A stretch of DNA of 41,922 nucleotides, from positions 1 to 41,922 of the forward strand of contig JAJCZV010000098.1 of the NCBI GenBank assembly GCA_029262175.1, written 5' to 3'. The DNA comes from Gemmatimonadota bacterium (lineage in GTDB: Bacteria > Gemmatimonadota > Gemmatimonadetes > Palauibacterales > Palauibacteraceae). The notes below the pieces were generated by a model that was given only the letters and a program-made list of their open reading frames with translations, was not told the DNA's origin and ran no database searches. Numbering within the stretch: the stretch's first letter is position 1; each line of letters starts with the position of its first letter. Shown one piece after another: positions 1 through 7,867 of the stretch. Both the position numbers and the translations under genes were made by a program.

Positions 1-556
1 GATCGACCCTCTGGTCTTCGCCAGAGCCGTACGTGGTCTGCGAGCGGACCATGTCGACGTCAACGCCGACGCGGCCCGTCACGATGGGGCCCGCGACCTT
101 CGGGATCCCCGATGATTGCCGGGCGTACGACGTCGGTTCCGGCAAAGCCTCCGCCGCCTCGGCCTGACCCGCACGAACACCGCCCGCCAACGCGACCGCA
201 ATCCCGTCCGACTCCAAATAGAGCGCCAGTCCTCGCGTGACAGAGAACATCTGGTCGGTGAACGTGACGACCGACCGGACCCGCGTACTTTGGATCACGG
301 CGACCGCACCGACCAGCGCGCCAACGCTGTCCCTGGCGACCCTGATCGTATCACCCCGAGAAAGACCCGCCTCGGTACCGACATCGAGATAGACGGTTGT
401 CCCCGCGACTTGATCCACGATCGCGCGCAAACGGGGAGCGGCCTCTTGAGCTTGCGCGGCGGGCGCGCCCCACACGAACAGGGTCACGGCCAGTACGGCC
501 GTCCACGCATCGCACCTCACTTCCCGCTTGCCCGCTGCCCACTCCGTACGTCTCAT
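1..556 (-). CDS. Secreted protein, possible outer-membrane barrel start (3' end beyond window)
   Basis: The frame opens at an ATG preceded by a purine-rich GAGGAGGACGAGGGGA stretch and stays open for 185 codons to the left edge, so the C-terminus is missing. The N-terminus is basic, then hydrophobic (around AVLAVTLFVWGAPAAQAQ, residues 20-37), which looks like a Sec signal peptide with an AQA cleavage site. Residues about 43-95 (VDQVAGTTVYLDVG, then GLSRGDTIRV) resemble the small beta domain that precedes some outer-membrane or lipoprotein domains. The last visible residues (VTGRVGVDVDMVRS) alternate polar and hydrophobic and could be the first strand of a beta-barrel. It lies 61 nt after the 22-haem cytochrome gene in the same direction, so it probably belongs to that operon. 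No family is recognised with certainty. The barrel idea is inference. Confidence 0.7.
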   Translation of the reverse strand, partial: MRRTEWAAGKREVRCDAWTAVLAVTLFVWGAPAAQAQEAAPRLRAIVDQVAGTTVYLDVGTEAGLSRGDTIRVARDSVGALVGAVAVIQSTRVRSVVTFTDQMFSVTRGLALYLESDGIAVALAGGVRAGQAEAAEALPEPTSYARQSSGIPKVAGPIVTGRVGVDVDMVRSQTTYGSGEDQRVD

Positions 557-617
557 TCCCCTCGTCCTCCTCTACGACCCACACGACAACAGTCAGCTGC
601 GGCTGCTGGCTACTTTG

Positions 618-2360
618 TTAGTTCCCCTGCGGATGGCACGACAAGCAGGCGCTGCTTACGTAGGCGTAGCCTTGTACCTGCGAATGATCGTTATCGACTT
701 TGCTCTTGTTCGAATGCTCGTGACAATTGATGCAAGAGAACGTCGAGAAACTCGCGGGCGCGGCCAGATGGCATGACGCACAATTGTTGTTCCATTCGTC
801 TTTGTGCTTTCCGGAGTAGATCGGGAAGAACAACGCGTCATGGTCGAATACGGCACCGGCGAACTGCGTCGTGTTGTGACACGACAGGCACGTGGTCGGA
901 TAGCCCGACCCCGCGTGATTCGCGTTGTAGTCCGCCTGGTGGCAAGCGACGCAATCGTCCTGATTGTTCGGGATCTGGAATAGGAGCGAATTGTCGACTG
1001 GGTTATGACACTTCGTGCAGAGCAGCGGCACGTGCGCGCCGACGAGGTCGAATCCTAGACCGGTGTGGTTGAACACGGCCCCGGCGAACTGAGTCGCGTT
1101 GTGGCAATCGAGACAGGTCGTCGCGAAGCCGGTCCCCGCGTGCTCCGCGTTGTAGTCGGCTTGGTGACAGGAGACGCAGTCGTCCTGGTTGTTCGGGACG
1201 GGGAACAACAGCTGGTTACCCGGTTGCTGGTGGCAGTCGGCGCACGGCGCCCCCTGATGCGCGCCCAAGAGGTCGAATCCGGTCAGCGCGTGATCGAACT
1301 CGGCACCGCCCCAGTCGCCCGGCACGTGGCAGTCCAAGCACGTCGTCGCGAAGCCCGAACCGGCATGCTCGCGATCGAAGTCCGCACGATGACAGGACAC
1401 GCAGTCGGCAGGCGTCGCCGGTCTCGGAAAGATCAGTTCATTCCCCGGCTCTCGATGGCAGTTCTCGCACCCGAGTGAACCGTGCGGCCCCTCGAGCGGG
1501 AAGCCGGTCAGAGCGTGGTCGAAAATCGCGCCGTCCCAATCCGACACGTTGTGGCAATCCCCGCACTCCGTGGGGATCGCCGAGCCCCCGTGCTCCTCAT
1601 CGTAATCCGCTCGGTGGCAAGCGACGCAATCCTGTTGCCCTGTGGGCGCCGGCGCGTAACGAAGCTCGTTCCCAGGCCTCAGGTGGCACCCATCGCACCC
1701 GGTCTGTGCGTGCGCGCCCAGCAGTTCGAACCCGCTCGCCAGGGCTACGTGGTCGAACAGCGGGGCTTGCCGCCATGCGACGACCGTATGGCATTCGAGA
1801 CAATCCAATGGGTACGCGTTCGCGACGTGGTCGACGAGTTGTGCGTTGCGGTAATCGCTCTCATGACACGAAGCGCAATCGGTATCCAGCGGAGCGAACT
1901 GTCCGCCCACTTCGTCGAAGTGGCAACTTTCGCAGCTCAGCTGAAGGTGCGCGCCGGTGAGCGGAAAGCTCGTCCGTAGATGGGCGTCGCCTGTCGGGAT
2001 CTGCGTGAAGGATTCCGTGTCGTGACACGCCGCGCAGTCGGCTCCGAGCGAACCCCGGTGGACATCGATGTGACAACTGGTGCACTCGGCGCCTGCGGCC
2101 CCCGGCTCATCAAAACGGAGACTGATGTGGCACGTCGCGCAGTCCGACTCGTCGTGCCGCCCCGTGAGCGGAAACGCGGTGGACTCGTCGTGGTCAAAGT
2201 CCATCGGGCTCTTCACCGGCGTCCAGCCGTCGTCGGTATGACAGGACTCACAGGCCACACCCGTGAGTTCCCCGTGAGGGGACTGAGGGGCCTGGGCGGC
2301 TGCCGGGCCAGCACTGAGCGCGAGAATCAAGAGCGAGAGCGCGGCGATCCGTCGGTTCAT
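618..2360 (-). CDS. 22-haem c-type cytochrome with tandem tri-haem repeats
   Basis: This is a predicted exported electron-transfer protein of 580 residues with 22 CXXCH haem-attachment motifs and a Sec signal peptide (IAALSLLILALSAGPAAAQA). The start chosen is the ATG at 2360, which overlaps the upstream stop as ATGA and follows GGAGGG by 7 nt; an in-frame ATG at 2378 is less likely. The middle consists of tri-haem units of exactly 75 residues, with matching cysteines every 75 positions (original-frame C251, C326, C401, C476). A diverged unit precedes them and a partial one follows. Haem motifs are often preceded by F-D-H...G-x-H, supplying possible distal histidines. There is no membrane helix beyond the signal, so it should be periplasmic or exported further. 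It is coupled to the 17-haem gene, which shares the module. The partner and redox substrate cannot be deduced. Confidence 0.93.
   Translation of the reverse strand: MNRRIAALSLLILALSAGPAAAQAPQSPHGELTGVACESCHTDDGWTPVKSPMDFDHDESTAFPLTGRHDESDCATCHISLRFDEPGAAGAECTSCHIDVHRGSLGADCAACHDTESFTQIPTGDAHLRTSFPLTGAHLQLSCESCHFDEVGGQFAPLDTDCASCHESDYRNAQLVDHVANAYPLDCLECHTVVAWRQAPLFDHVALASGFELLGAHAQTGCDGCHLRPGNELRYAPAPTGQQDCVACHRADYDEEHGGSAIPTECGDCHNVSDWDGAIFDHALTGFPLEGPHGSLGCENCHREPGNELIFPRPATPADCVSCHRADFDREHAGSGFATTCLDCHVPGDWGGAEFDHALTGFDLLGAHQGAPCADCHQQPGNQLLFPVPNNQDDCVSCHQADYNAEHAGTGFATTCLDCHNATQFAGAVFNHTGLGFDLVGAHVPLLCTKCHNPVDNSLLFQIPNNQDDCVACHQADYNANHAGSGYPTTCLSCHNTTQFAGAVFDHDALFFPIYSGKHKDEWNNNCASCHLAAPASFSTFSCINCHEHSNKSKVDNDHSQVQGYAYVSSACLSCHPQGN
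954..1628 (-). repeat. Three exact-period 225-bp coding repeats (75-residue tri-haem modules)
   Basis: Within the 22-haem cytochrome, three consecutive 225-bp units each encode C-V-x-C-H, then a second CXXCH 21 residues later, then a third 32 residues after that. The order is a CVSCH-type motif followed by ADY/ADF and EHAG, a CLDCH-type motif, an F-D/N-H plus L-x-G-x-H stretch, then the third CXXCH and a P-x-N-x-L-x-F linker. A fourth unit starts at about 953 and is complete for two haems. The third haem of the fourth unit is displaced by four residues. This indicates growth by unequal duplication. Confidence 0.9.
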
Positions 2361-3865
2361 CGCTGCCCTCCGTGACACGCTTCGCAGGTGGACTCGAGCG
2401 GGCGGTATCGGATGAAGGTCCGCCCCTGACCATCGGACTCCGTCAGATGGCAGCCCTCGCAGGCGATGTCGACGTGAGCTCCGGAGAGCGAATAAGAGGT
2501 CTGCTCATGATCGAAGGCACCGATCTCGAACGTCTCGATGCCATGGCAGTCGGTGCACGCGGCCTCGTTGAACTGCTCCGCGTGCGGGTCGTCTTCGGAG
2601 TGGCACCCTAGACACGTCAGATCGACGAACTCGAGGCGCCAGACCTCCTCGCCTGCCGGCAGGTGACAAGTGGCGCAGGGTACCGCCAGATGAGCGCCCG
2701 CAAGCTCGAAGTCCGTGTCCGCGTTGTGCCGAAAGAGGTCATATGAAGACGGGAGCCACGTGTCTTCTCCGTGGCAGTTGCTGCAAAGGGCACCGCCTTC
2801 CGACTCCGCGAAGACCTCTTCATGATAGTCGAGATGACACGAGAGACAGGTGTCGACAATCGGTCGCGGGTACGTTCGCCTCAGCGTCTCGGGGCGATAC
2901 GCCAGGTTGATGGTCTCGGTCTGCGCCCCCTCCGTATCGTGGCAGTGCGCACAGGCGAGAGGACTGTGCGCGCCCGTTAACGCATACCCCGTAGAGGCGT
3001 GATCAAACCCATCTTCAAAATCATTTGTCTTGAGCCGCCCCCAGTCGGAGGTCGAGTGACATTCCGAACAACGAGCACCCATTACGCTTCGGTGCGGGTC
3101 GGTGTGACAACTCCCACACTGCGCGAATTCGAGCGGCCGATATCGTAGCGACGCCGGATCGGCCCCAGCGCTCGAGTGGCAGTCGGCGCAGGCGACGGAA
3201 CGATGTGCGCCGGTGAGCGGATAGCGCGCCGCGTCGTGATCGAACCCGTCGGCGGGGTCCCACGCGCCTTGATTGTGGCAATCCGAGCACGCGGCACGCG
3301 CGAACTGTCCCTCGTGCGGGTCCTCGGATCTGTGGCAGCTCAGGCACTCGGTTGCCACCCCCAGCCAGGTGTGTCCCAGCGCGCCGCCTTCGCGTTTGAA
3401 TATCCGTACGTCGGGGGCTGTGATGCGCTGCGGCTCGTGGCAGTTCCGACAGCCCGCCTCACCGTGCGCGCCCATCAGTGCGAAGCCGGTTTGCCGCTCG
3501 TGCTCGAAGCCCAACGTGTCAAAGCGCACGATGTCGACCCCTCGCCCTGAGTGTTCCTTGTGGCATGCCGCGCACGAGCCTTCGGCTTGGGCGTGGAGCC
3601 CGCGGTCCTCTGAGATCCGGACCGCCAACGGCTCGTGACAAGACAGGCACCGTTCTTCGCTGGCGCCTCGTGTCCCGAGCTCGTGACACGTCGTGCAGTT
3701 CCGGATCCCTTCGAGGTTCGCGTGGGCCTCGGTCAACGGACCGGGAGAGATCAGCTGGGCCTCGAGCGAGGTCGAGAGCAGAAACGCGAAAAGCGCCGCG
3801 GCGCACGAAGCCGAGACCGGCCGTGGGCGGCCGCCCGCGAACCACGCCGAGACGAACGGGTTCAC
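2357..3865 (-). CDS. 17-haem c-type cytochrome
   Basis: The 502-residue product has 17 CXXCH motifs. The N-terminus is basic and hydrophobic (AALFAFLLSTSLEAQ, about residues 23-37), consistent with a Sec signal peptide. The start is a GTG at 3865 overlapping the TGA of the TPR gene (GTGA), and the stop overlaps the ATG of the 22-haem gene (ATGA), so the three genes are translationally coupled. The motif F-x-H followed by [FY]-x-L-x-G-A-H-x4-CXXCH occurs five times and is the same module that was amplified in the 22-haem neighbour, so the two are probably paralogues. Some haem motifs sit in CxSCHxxxDPH segments (for example around the 5th, 8th and 14th), as in c3-type cytochromes. It is predicted to be a soluble periplasmic or exported electron carrier. 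Confidence 0.93.
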   Translation of the reverse strand: MNPFVSAWFAGGRPRPVSASCAAALFAFLLSTSLEAQLISPGPLTEAHANLEGIRNCTTCHELGTRGASEERCLSCHEPLAVRISEDRGLHAQAEGSCAACHKEHSGRGVDIVRFDTLGFEHERQTGFALMGAHGEAGCRNCHEPQRITAPDVRIFKREGGALGHTWLGVATECLSCHRSEDPHEGQFARAACSDCHNQGAWDPADGFDHDAARYPLTGAHRSVACADCHSSAGADPASLRYRPLEFAQCGSCHTDPHRSVMGARCSECHSTSDWGRLKTNDFEDGFDHASTGYALTGAHSPLACAHCHDTEGAQTETINLAYRPETLRRTYPRPIVDTCLSCHLDYHEEVFAESEGGALCSNCHGEDTWLPSSYDLFRHNADTDFELAGAHLAVPCATCHLPAGEEVWRLEFVDLTCLGCHSEDDPHAEQFNEAACTDCHGIETFEIGAFDHEQTSYSLSGAHVDIACEGCHLTESDGQGRTFIRYRPLESTCEACHGGQR

Positions 3866-4479
3866 GAGCCGTCTCGACGACCATCTTCAAGCTGCCTCAA
3901 AGACATGCGGGCGCGCTCACCGAAGACGCTGTCGCCTTCGAGGTCAAGCATGCGGTTCCACCACTTTCCAGCTGCCGTCGGGTCCCCGCGGTTCGCCGCG
4001 ATCGCCCCGAGGTTGTAGAGGACCGCCGCGTTCTCGGGGTCTTGCTCGAGCAGACGTTCCATGATCCCACCGGCCTGCTCCCACTGCTCGAGCTGCGCGT
4101 GGGCCTGGGCAAGATCGAGGTGCATGGCCGTCACACCGGGCTCCGCGGCGACGAGGATCTCGTAGTGAGCGATCGCTTCGGGGAGCATGTGTGCGTCGTG
4201 GAGCGCCCGCGCGAGCGCGAGGCGTACATCCGCACCGTCCGGATTCGTAGCTACGACGGTTTGCAACGAGTCGAGAAGCACTCGGAACTCATGCGCAACC
4301 GGCCCAACGATATCCGTCTGTGCGGCATCGGCCTCCGGCGACCAAGCCAACGAAGTCTCTCTGATGGGACCCACTGTCCCCGCACGCTCCATCAGGAGCG
4401 CGACCATCCCGATCAATGCAGCCGCGAACAGAAGTCCCGCGATCAACGTGGGTCTCCCCAAGTCACGCCAGCCGCTCAA
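3862..4479 (-). CDS. Membrane-anchored TPR protein, possible apocytochrome chaperone
   Basis: The 205-residue protein has an N-terminal membrane helix (LIAGLLFAAALIGMVALLM, about 12-30) and then about three tetratricopeptide repeats (residues about 80-185; typical signatures DVRLALARALHDAHMLPEA, AAVLYNLGAIAANRGD). The start used is a TTG at 4479, one base after the stop of the upstream cytochrome b gene; starting later would delete the anchor. The stop overlaps the GTG of the 17-haem gene. TPR proteins such as NrfG and CcmI are known to hold apocytochromes for haem ligation. Placement between a cytochrome b and two multihaem cytochromes makes that role attractive, but the repeat itself is not specific. 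It could equally be a scaffold. Confidence 0.8.
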   Translation of the reverse strand: MSGWRDLGRPTLIAGLLFAAALIGMVALLMERAGTVGPIRETSLAWSPEADAAQTDIVGPVAHEFRVLLDSLQTVVATNPDGADVRLALARALHDAHMLPEAIAHYEILVAAEPGVTAMHLDLAQAHAQLEQWEQAGGIMERLLEQDPENAAVLYNLGAIAANRGDPTAAGKWWNRMLDLEGDSVFGERARMSLRQLEDGRRDGS

Positions 4480-4480
4480 C

Positions 4481-5335
4481 TCAAAACACCCACGTGTAGC
4501 CGAACACGATGGCGACGGCGATGTGAATCCCGAGGACGAGGAACATCAGGATGGCAAGCGGAAGGTGGAACGCGTGCCAGTACTTGAACATCTGCTGGAA
4601 GGGGCGCACCAACGCGATTTGCGTCTCCATTCTCAGCTCGTCGGTGACAAGCTGTGCGACGCGCCGGTGCGAAGCCGCTGGCACGTCGTGTTGCGACAGA
4701 ATCCGCTTGATGTGCCGCGTCCGAGCCCTCCGCTTCAGGTCGAACTTCGCGGCCTCCATGAACGCGCTGCCCAACCCTTTCGAGGCGGCGGGAGTCGCCG
4801 TGGCCATCACGAGCGCGGCTTGTGGAACGGCGAAGCGTTCGGACAATTCCTCGAGCATCCCGTCTTTTCGCGCCTGTAGCGCATCCAAAGTCAGGAACGC
4901 TCCGTGAATCGTCTTCGGGATACGGTGGTACACGTATCGGCCGAAGACGCCGCTGGCGACCACCGTCGCCATGCTCCAGAACGCGATCGAAACCACGCCG
5001 CCAAACTTGAAGGTCGTGTGCAGGAGGACGAGAAACGGACCAAGGGTACAAAGAAAAATGTGGAACTGGAGCCAACGCGCGAGCGAGCCCAGCTTCGCCA
5101 TCCAACGGACCCGTTTACGGAGCGCATAGAGGAGCACTCCGATCGTCATCATCGCGCTGCCTATGATGCCGAGACCCTGCCCGACCAGACCGGCCGGACC
5201 AAATGTCTCGTGAAGCGGGGAGTACAGCCGCTCCGCCATTGGCAAGTGGTAGTACTCCCACCCCAGAAAGCCGAACGCGCCGGCGGTCCCCACCCACAAA
5301 GCCCCGAGTACAATCTCGAACCAATTGAGCCGCAT
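4481..5335 (-). CDS. Bis-haem b membrane protein (cytochrome b-like quinone-side electron donor)
   Basis: The 284-residue integral membrane protein has about four helices (residues 7-26, 50-71, 88-133, 252-281). Two helices each carry a histidine pair 14 residues apart: H92/H106 and H257/H271. This HX13H spacing is the classic arrangement that binds two stacked b haems in cytochrome b and ferric-reductase-like proteins. A basic soluble loop (about 140-245) separates the pairs. ATG at 5335 is preferred over an upstream TTG at 5353; neither has a strong ribosome site. It is the first gene of the set b-type protein, TPR, 17-haem, 22-haem. It could pass electrons between the quinone pool and the periplasmic cytochromes. 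I cannot assign it to a named family with certainty, and direction of electron flow is unknown. Confidence 0.8.
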   Translation of the reverse strand: MRLNWFEIVLGALWVGTAGAFGFLGWEYYHLPMAERLYSPLHETFGPAGLVGQGLGIIGSAMMTIGVLLYALRKRVRWMAKLGSLARWLQFHIFLCTLGPFLVLLHTTFKFGGVVSIAFWSMATVVASGVFGRYVYHRIPKTIHGAFLTLDALQARKDGMLEELSERFAVPQAALVMATATPAASKGLGSAFMEAAKFDLKRRARTRHIKRILSQHDVPAASHRRVAQLVTDELRMETQIALVRPFQQMFKYWHAFHLPLAILMFLVLGIHIAVAIVFGYTWVF

Positions 5336-5561
5336 GGCGCGGAGAACTAGCAAGGGCGAGACCAGATTTCGCGCCTGCCGGCGCGCGGGACTTTCCGCAT
5401 CAGTGAGCCTTCACCAACGACTCATTGTCCGGCGAATCGGGACACATTGACCCGACTCAAGCCCGGGGGGGGCCAAAAGCCAGAAGGCGCTACCCCCAAG
5501 GTGCCCAGAACAGATGGGAAATTTTCCCGTACTGCCGATAATTTGCAGCATCGGCGGTCTG
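5336..5561. promoter_or_regulatory. Intergenic region upstream of the cytochrome b/17-haem/22-haem operon
   Basis: This 226-bp gap lies between the TauE gene stop and the cytochrome b start, both minus strand, so it should hold the end of one unit and the promoter of the next. It contains a GCCGAT/ATCGGC inverted repeat with a 10-nt loop (5534-5555) just after the TauE stop. A perfect GGGAAA-t-TTTCCC palindrome is at 5516-5528, and a TCGGG/CCCGA hairpin is at 5437-5455. I see no convincing sigma-70 hexamer pair and no U-tract. The palindrome is a candidate operator, nothing more. Confidence 0.4.
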
Positions 5562-6383
5562 CTACAGAATCTCGCGACCCACGACGTACGCACCCATTAC
5601 GAGCACGAACCACCCGAAGGCGGTCTGGAGGCGGGGCGCCGACACGCGCCGATTCAGGAATGTCCCCACGACGATCCCGGCGAGTGGGAGCAAGATGATG
5701 ACGCCGACAAACCCCCAGTCGATGGCGGCCGCCGCCTGAGCTTCCCCCACGAAACCGACCAGCGATTTCGCGGCGATGATTAGAAGGTCGGTCCCGATGG
5801 CGACCTTCATCGGGAGTCCTCCCATCAGTACGAGAACGGGAAGGATCATGAAACCGCCCCCGGCGCCGACGAGACCGGTGAAGATTCCCACCGCGAGTCC
5901 CGAAGCGAGGATCAGTGGAACGTTGAGGTTCGATGTCGGCAACGGCACCGCTTCGACTTCGGGCGCCGCCTCCTCCGGGCGACGATCGCGAATCATGGAG
6001 AAGGCCGCCACGAGCATGAAGACGGCGAAGAGGATCATCACGCCCGCGTCTTTATCGAGGACAAACGATCCCGTCTGCCACACCGGATCTGGAATCGCGG
6101 GGAAGAGCCACCGCCGGGTCACGTAGACGCCGATGATGGCCGGTGGTCCGAAGATGAGCGCCATGCGTGGGCTCGATTGCCCGCGCCGTAGGTACTCCAA
6201 TGCCCCGACCAGTGCTGTTGTCCCGACGATGACCAGGGAGTAGCCCGTGGCCTGTGTGGCCGGCACGCCGAACATGTACACGAGGATCGGCACGACGAGT
6301 ATCGACCCACCCGCGCCGATCAGGCCGAGGACCACCCCCAGACCCACCATAGCGAAGTAGCCGAAGACACTGGCCTCAAGCAT
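5562..6383 (-). CDS. TauE/SafE-family anion exporter (sulfite/sulfur compounds)
   Basis: The 273-residue protein has about eight hydrophobic helices in two homologous halves. Each half opens with the family signature: G-L-I-G-A-G-G-S at residues 21-27 and G-L-V-G-A-G-G-G-F at 170-178. A charged loop (about 131-150) separates them. The ATG at 6383 follows AAGGGGGC. TauE/SafE proteins (Pfam family of that name) are mostly permeases for sulfite, sulfoacetate or related organosulfur anions. Here the gene follows a persulfide dioxygenase-rhodanese gene, whose product is sulfite, so sulfite export is the sensible guess. It is separated from that gene by glutamate dehydrogenase, so co-regulation is not certain. 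Confidence 0.88.
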   Translation of the reverse strand: MLEASVFGYFAMVGLGVVLGLIGAGGSILVVPILVYMFGVPATQATGYSLVIVGTTALVGALEYLRRGQSSPRMALIFGPPAIIGVYVTRRWLFPAIPDPVWQTGSFVLDKDAGVMILFAVFMLVAAFSMIRDRRPEEAAPEVEAVPLPTSNLNVPLILASGLAVGIFTGLVGAGGGFMILPVLVLMGGLPMKVAIGTDLLIIAAKSLVGFVGEAQAAAAIDWGFVGVIILLPLAGIVVGTFLNRRVSAPRLQTAFGWFVLVMGAYVVGREIL

Positions 6384-6480
6384 TGGCGCCCCCTTTCATG
6401 AGGTAGGTGTCACAGGTGGGGACGCTGGTTCCCTCGGGACCGGGCTAGACCAAAAAGGCAGCGACCTGCACGACTTCGTC

Positions 6481-7812
6481 CTAGCCGGCGCCGTAGGCGA
6501 CCATCGCATCCGCAACCTTCACGAACCCGCCGATGTTGGCACCCTTCACGTAGTCGACCGTGCCGTCCTCGTATCCGTATTCCACGCACGTCTCGTGGAT
6601 GTCCTTCATGATCGTCTTGAGGCGTCGATCCACCTGCCCTCGGCTCCAGGAGAGGCGCATCGAGTTCTGGGTCATTTCCAAACCGGAGATGGCGACGCCC
6701 CCCGCGTTCACGGCCTTGCCCGGTCCATAGAGGATTCCTGCGGCGCGAAACAGCGCCACCGCCTCGCGCGTGGTCGGCATGTTGGCGCCCTCGGCGACCA
6801 GCGTGCATCCGTTCGCGAGCAGCGCCGCGGCGTCCTCACCGTCGAGCTCGTTCTGCGTCGCGCAGGGAAACGCGCAGTCGCACGGGATCTTCCATGGGCG
6901 TGCATCTTCGTGGTATGCGCACCCGAACTCGGCCGCATACTCGCGCAGCGAACCGCGGCGCTTGGTCTTGAGCTCGATCACCCAATCGATCCGCTCCTGG
7001 GTGAATCCCTCCGGCTCGTGGATAAAGCCGCCGCGATCGGACAGGGTTACGACCTTCGCCCCGAGCTCGACGAGTTTTTGTGCCGCGTACTGCGCCACGT
7101 TACCGGACCCAGAGACCGTGCATACTTTGTTGTCGTAGTCCTCGGCCCGCATCGCCAGCATCTCGCGCCCGAAATACGCGGCCCCATATCCAGTGGCCTC
7201 CGTCCGGATGAGGCTCCCGCCAAAGTTCTCGCCCTTCCCGGTGAGCGCACCCGCAAACTCGTTTGCCAGCCGCTTGTATTGTCCAAACAGGAAGCCGATC
7301 TCGCGCGCGCCAACTCCGATGTCACCGGCAGGGACATCTACGTTCGGTCCGATGAACCGAAACAGCCGGAGCATGAACGCCTGGCAGAAGCGCATGACTT
7401 CGGCGTCGCTCTTGCCCTTCGGATCGAAATCCGATCCGCCCTTGCCGCCTCCCATGGGGAGCGTGGTCAGGCTGTTCTTGAGCACCTGTTCGAAGCCGAG
7501 AAACTTGAGCACGCTCAGCGTCACGGAAGGATCGAATCGCAACCCACCCTTGTACGGACCGATCGCGTTCGAGTACTGCACACGATAGCCCCGGTTCACC
7601 CTGACGCGATCCTCGTCATCGATCCAGGTCACTCGGAACTGGATGACGCGACTCGGCTCCACCAATCGATCGAGGATCGCAGCCTCTTCGTACCTCGGAT
7701 TCTCGTCGATGAAGGGAACAAGCGTCTCGGCGACCTCTTCCACCGCCTGGTGAAACTCGGGCTCGTGCGGACTCCGGCGGCGCACTCGTTCCATGAACGT
7801 GGCGAGTTCCAT
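6481..7812 (-). CDS. gdhA: Glutamate dehydrogenase, probably NADP-specific
   Basis: The enzyme catalyses reversible reductive amination of 2-oxoglutarate to glutamate in the cytoplasm. From the ATG at 7812 it has 443 residues, close to the size of hexameric bacterial NADP-GDH. Visible signatures are the glutamate-site loop NAIGPYKGGLRF (82-93), the catalytic lysine in PMGGGKGG (K124), the aspartate in PAGDIG (D164), and a nucleotide-binding GSGNVA (235-240). A serine in LSDRGG (257-262) replaces the acidic residue expected for NAD preference. An in-frame extension upstream to 7923 is Arg/Pro-rich and overlaps the previous gene, so it is not translated. It lies between two sulfur-related genes on the same strand, with 55 nt upstream and 97 nt downstream, and no obvious functional link to sulfur. 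Confidence 0.96.
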   Translation of the reverse strand: MELATFMERVRRRSPHEPEFHQAVEEVAETLVPFIDENPRYEEAAILDRLVEPSRVIQFRVTWIDDEDRVRVNRGYRVQYSNAIGPYKGGLRFDPSVTLSVLKFLGFEQVLKNSLTTLPMGGGKGGSDFDPKGKSDAEVMRFCQAFMLRLFRFIGPNVDVPAGDIGVGAREIGFLFGQYKRLANEFAGALTGKGENFGGSLIRTEATGYGAAYFGREMLAMRAEDYDNKVCTVSGSGNVAQYAAQKLVELGAKVVTLSDRGGFIHEPEGFTQERIDWVIELKTKRRGSLREYAAEFGCAYHEDARPWKIPCDCAFPCATQNELDGEDAAALLANGCTLVAEGANMPTTREAVALFRAAGILYGPGKAVNAGGVAISGLEMTQNSMRLSWSRGQVDRRLKTIMKDIHETCVEYGYEDGTVDYVKGANIGGFVKVADAMVAYGAG

Positions 7813-7867
7813 TCGGTGACTTTCTCTTTGCGGTTGCGGCGAAGGGCGAGGACTCGGTGTTTCCGGC

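Noticed and set aside
116..730. 204-codon plus-strand open frame at the left end
   Set aside because: It is antisense to a minus-strand frame with a ribosome site and signal peptide and to the end of the 22-haem gene; its product is Arg-rich and lacks any fold signature.
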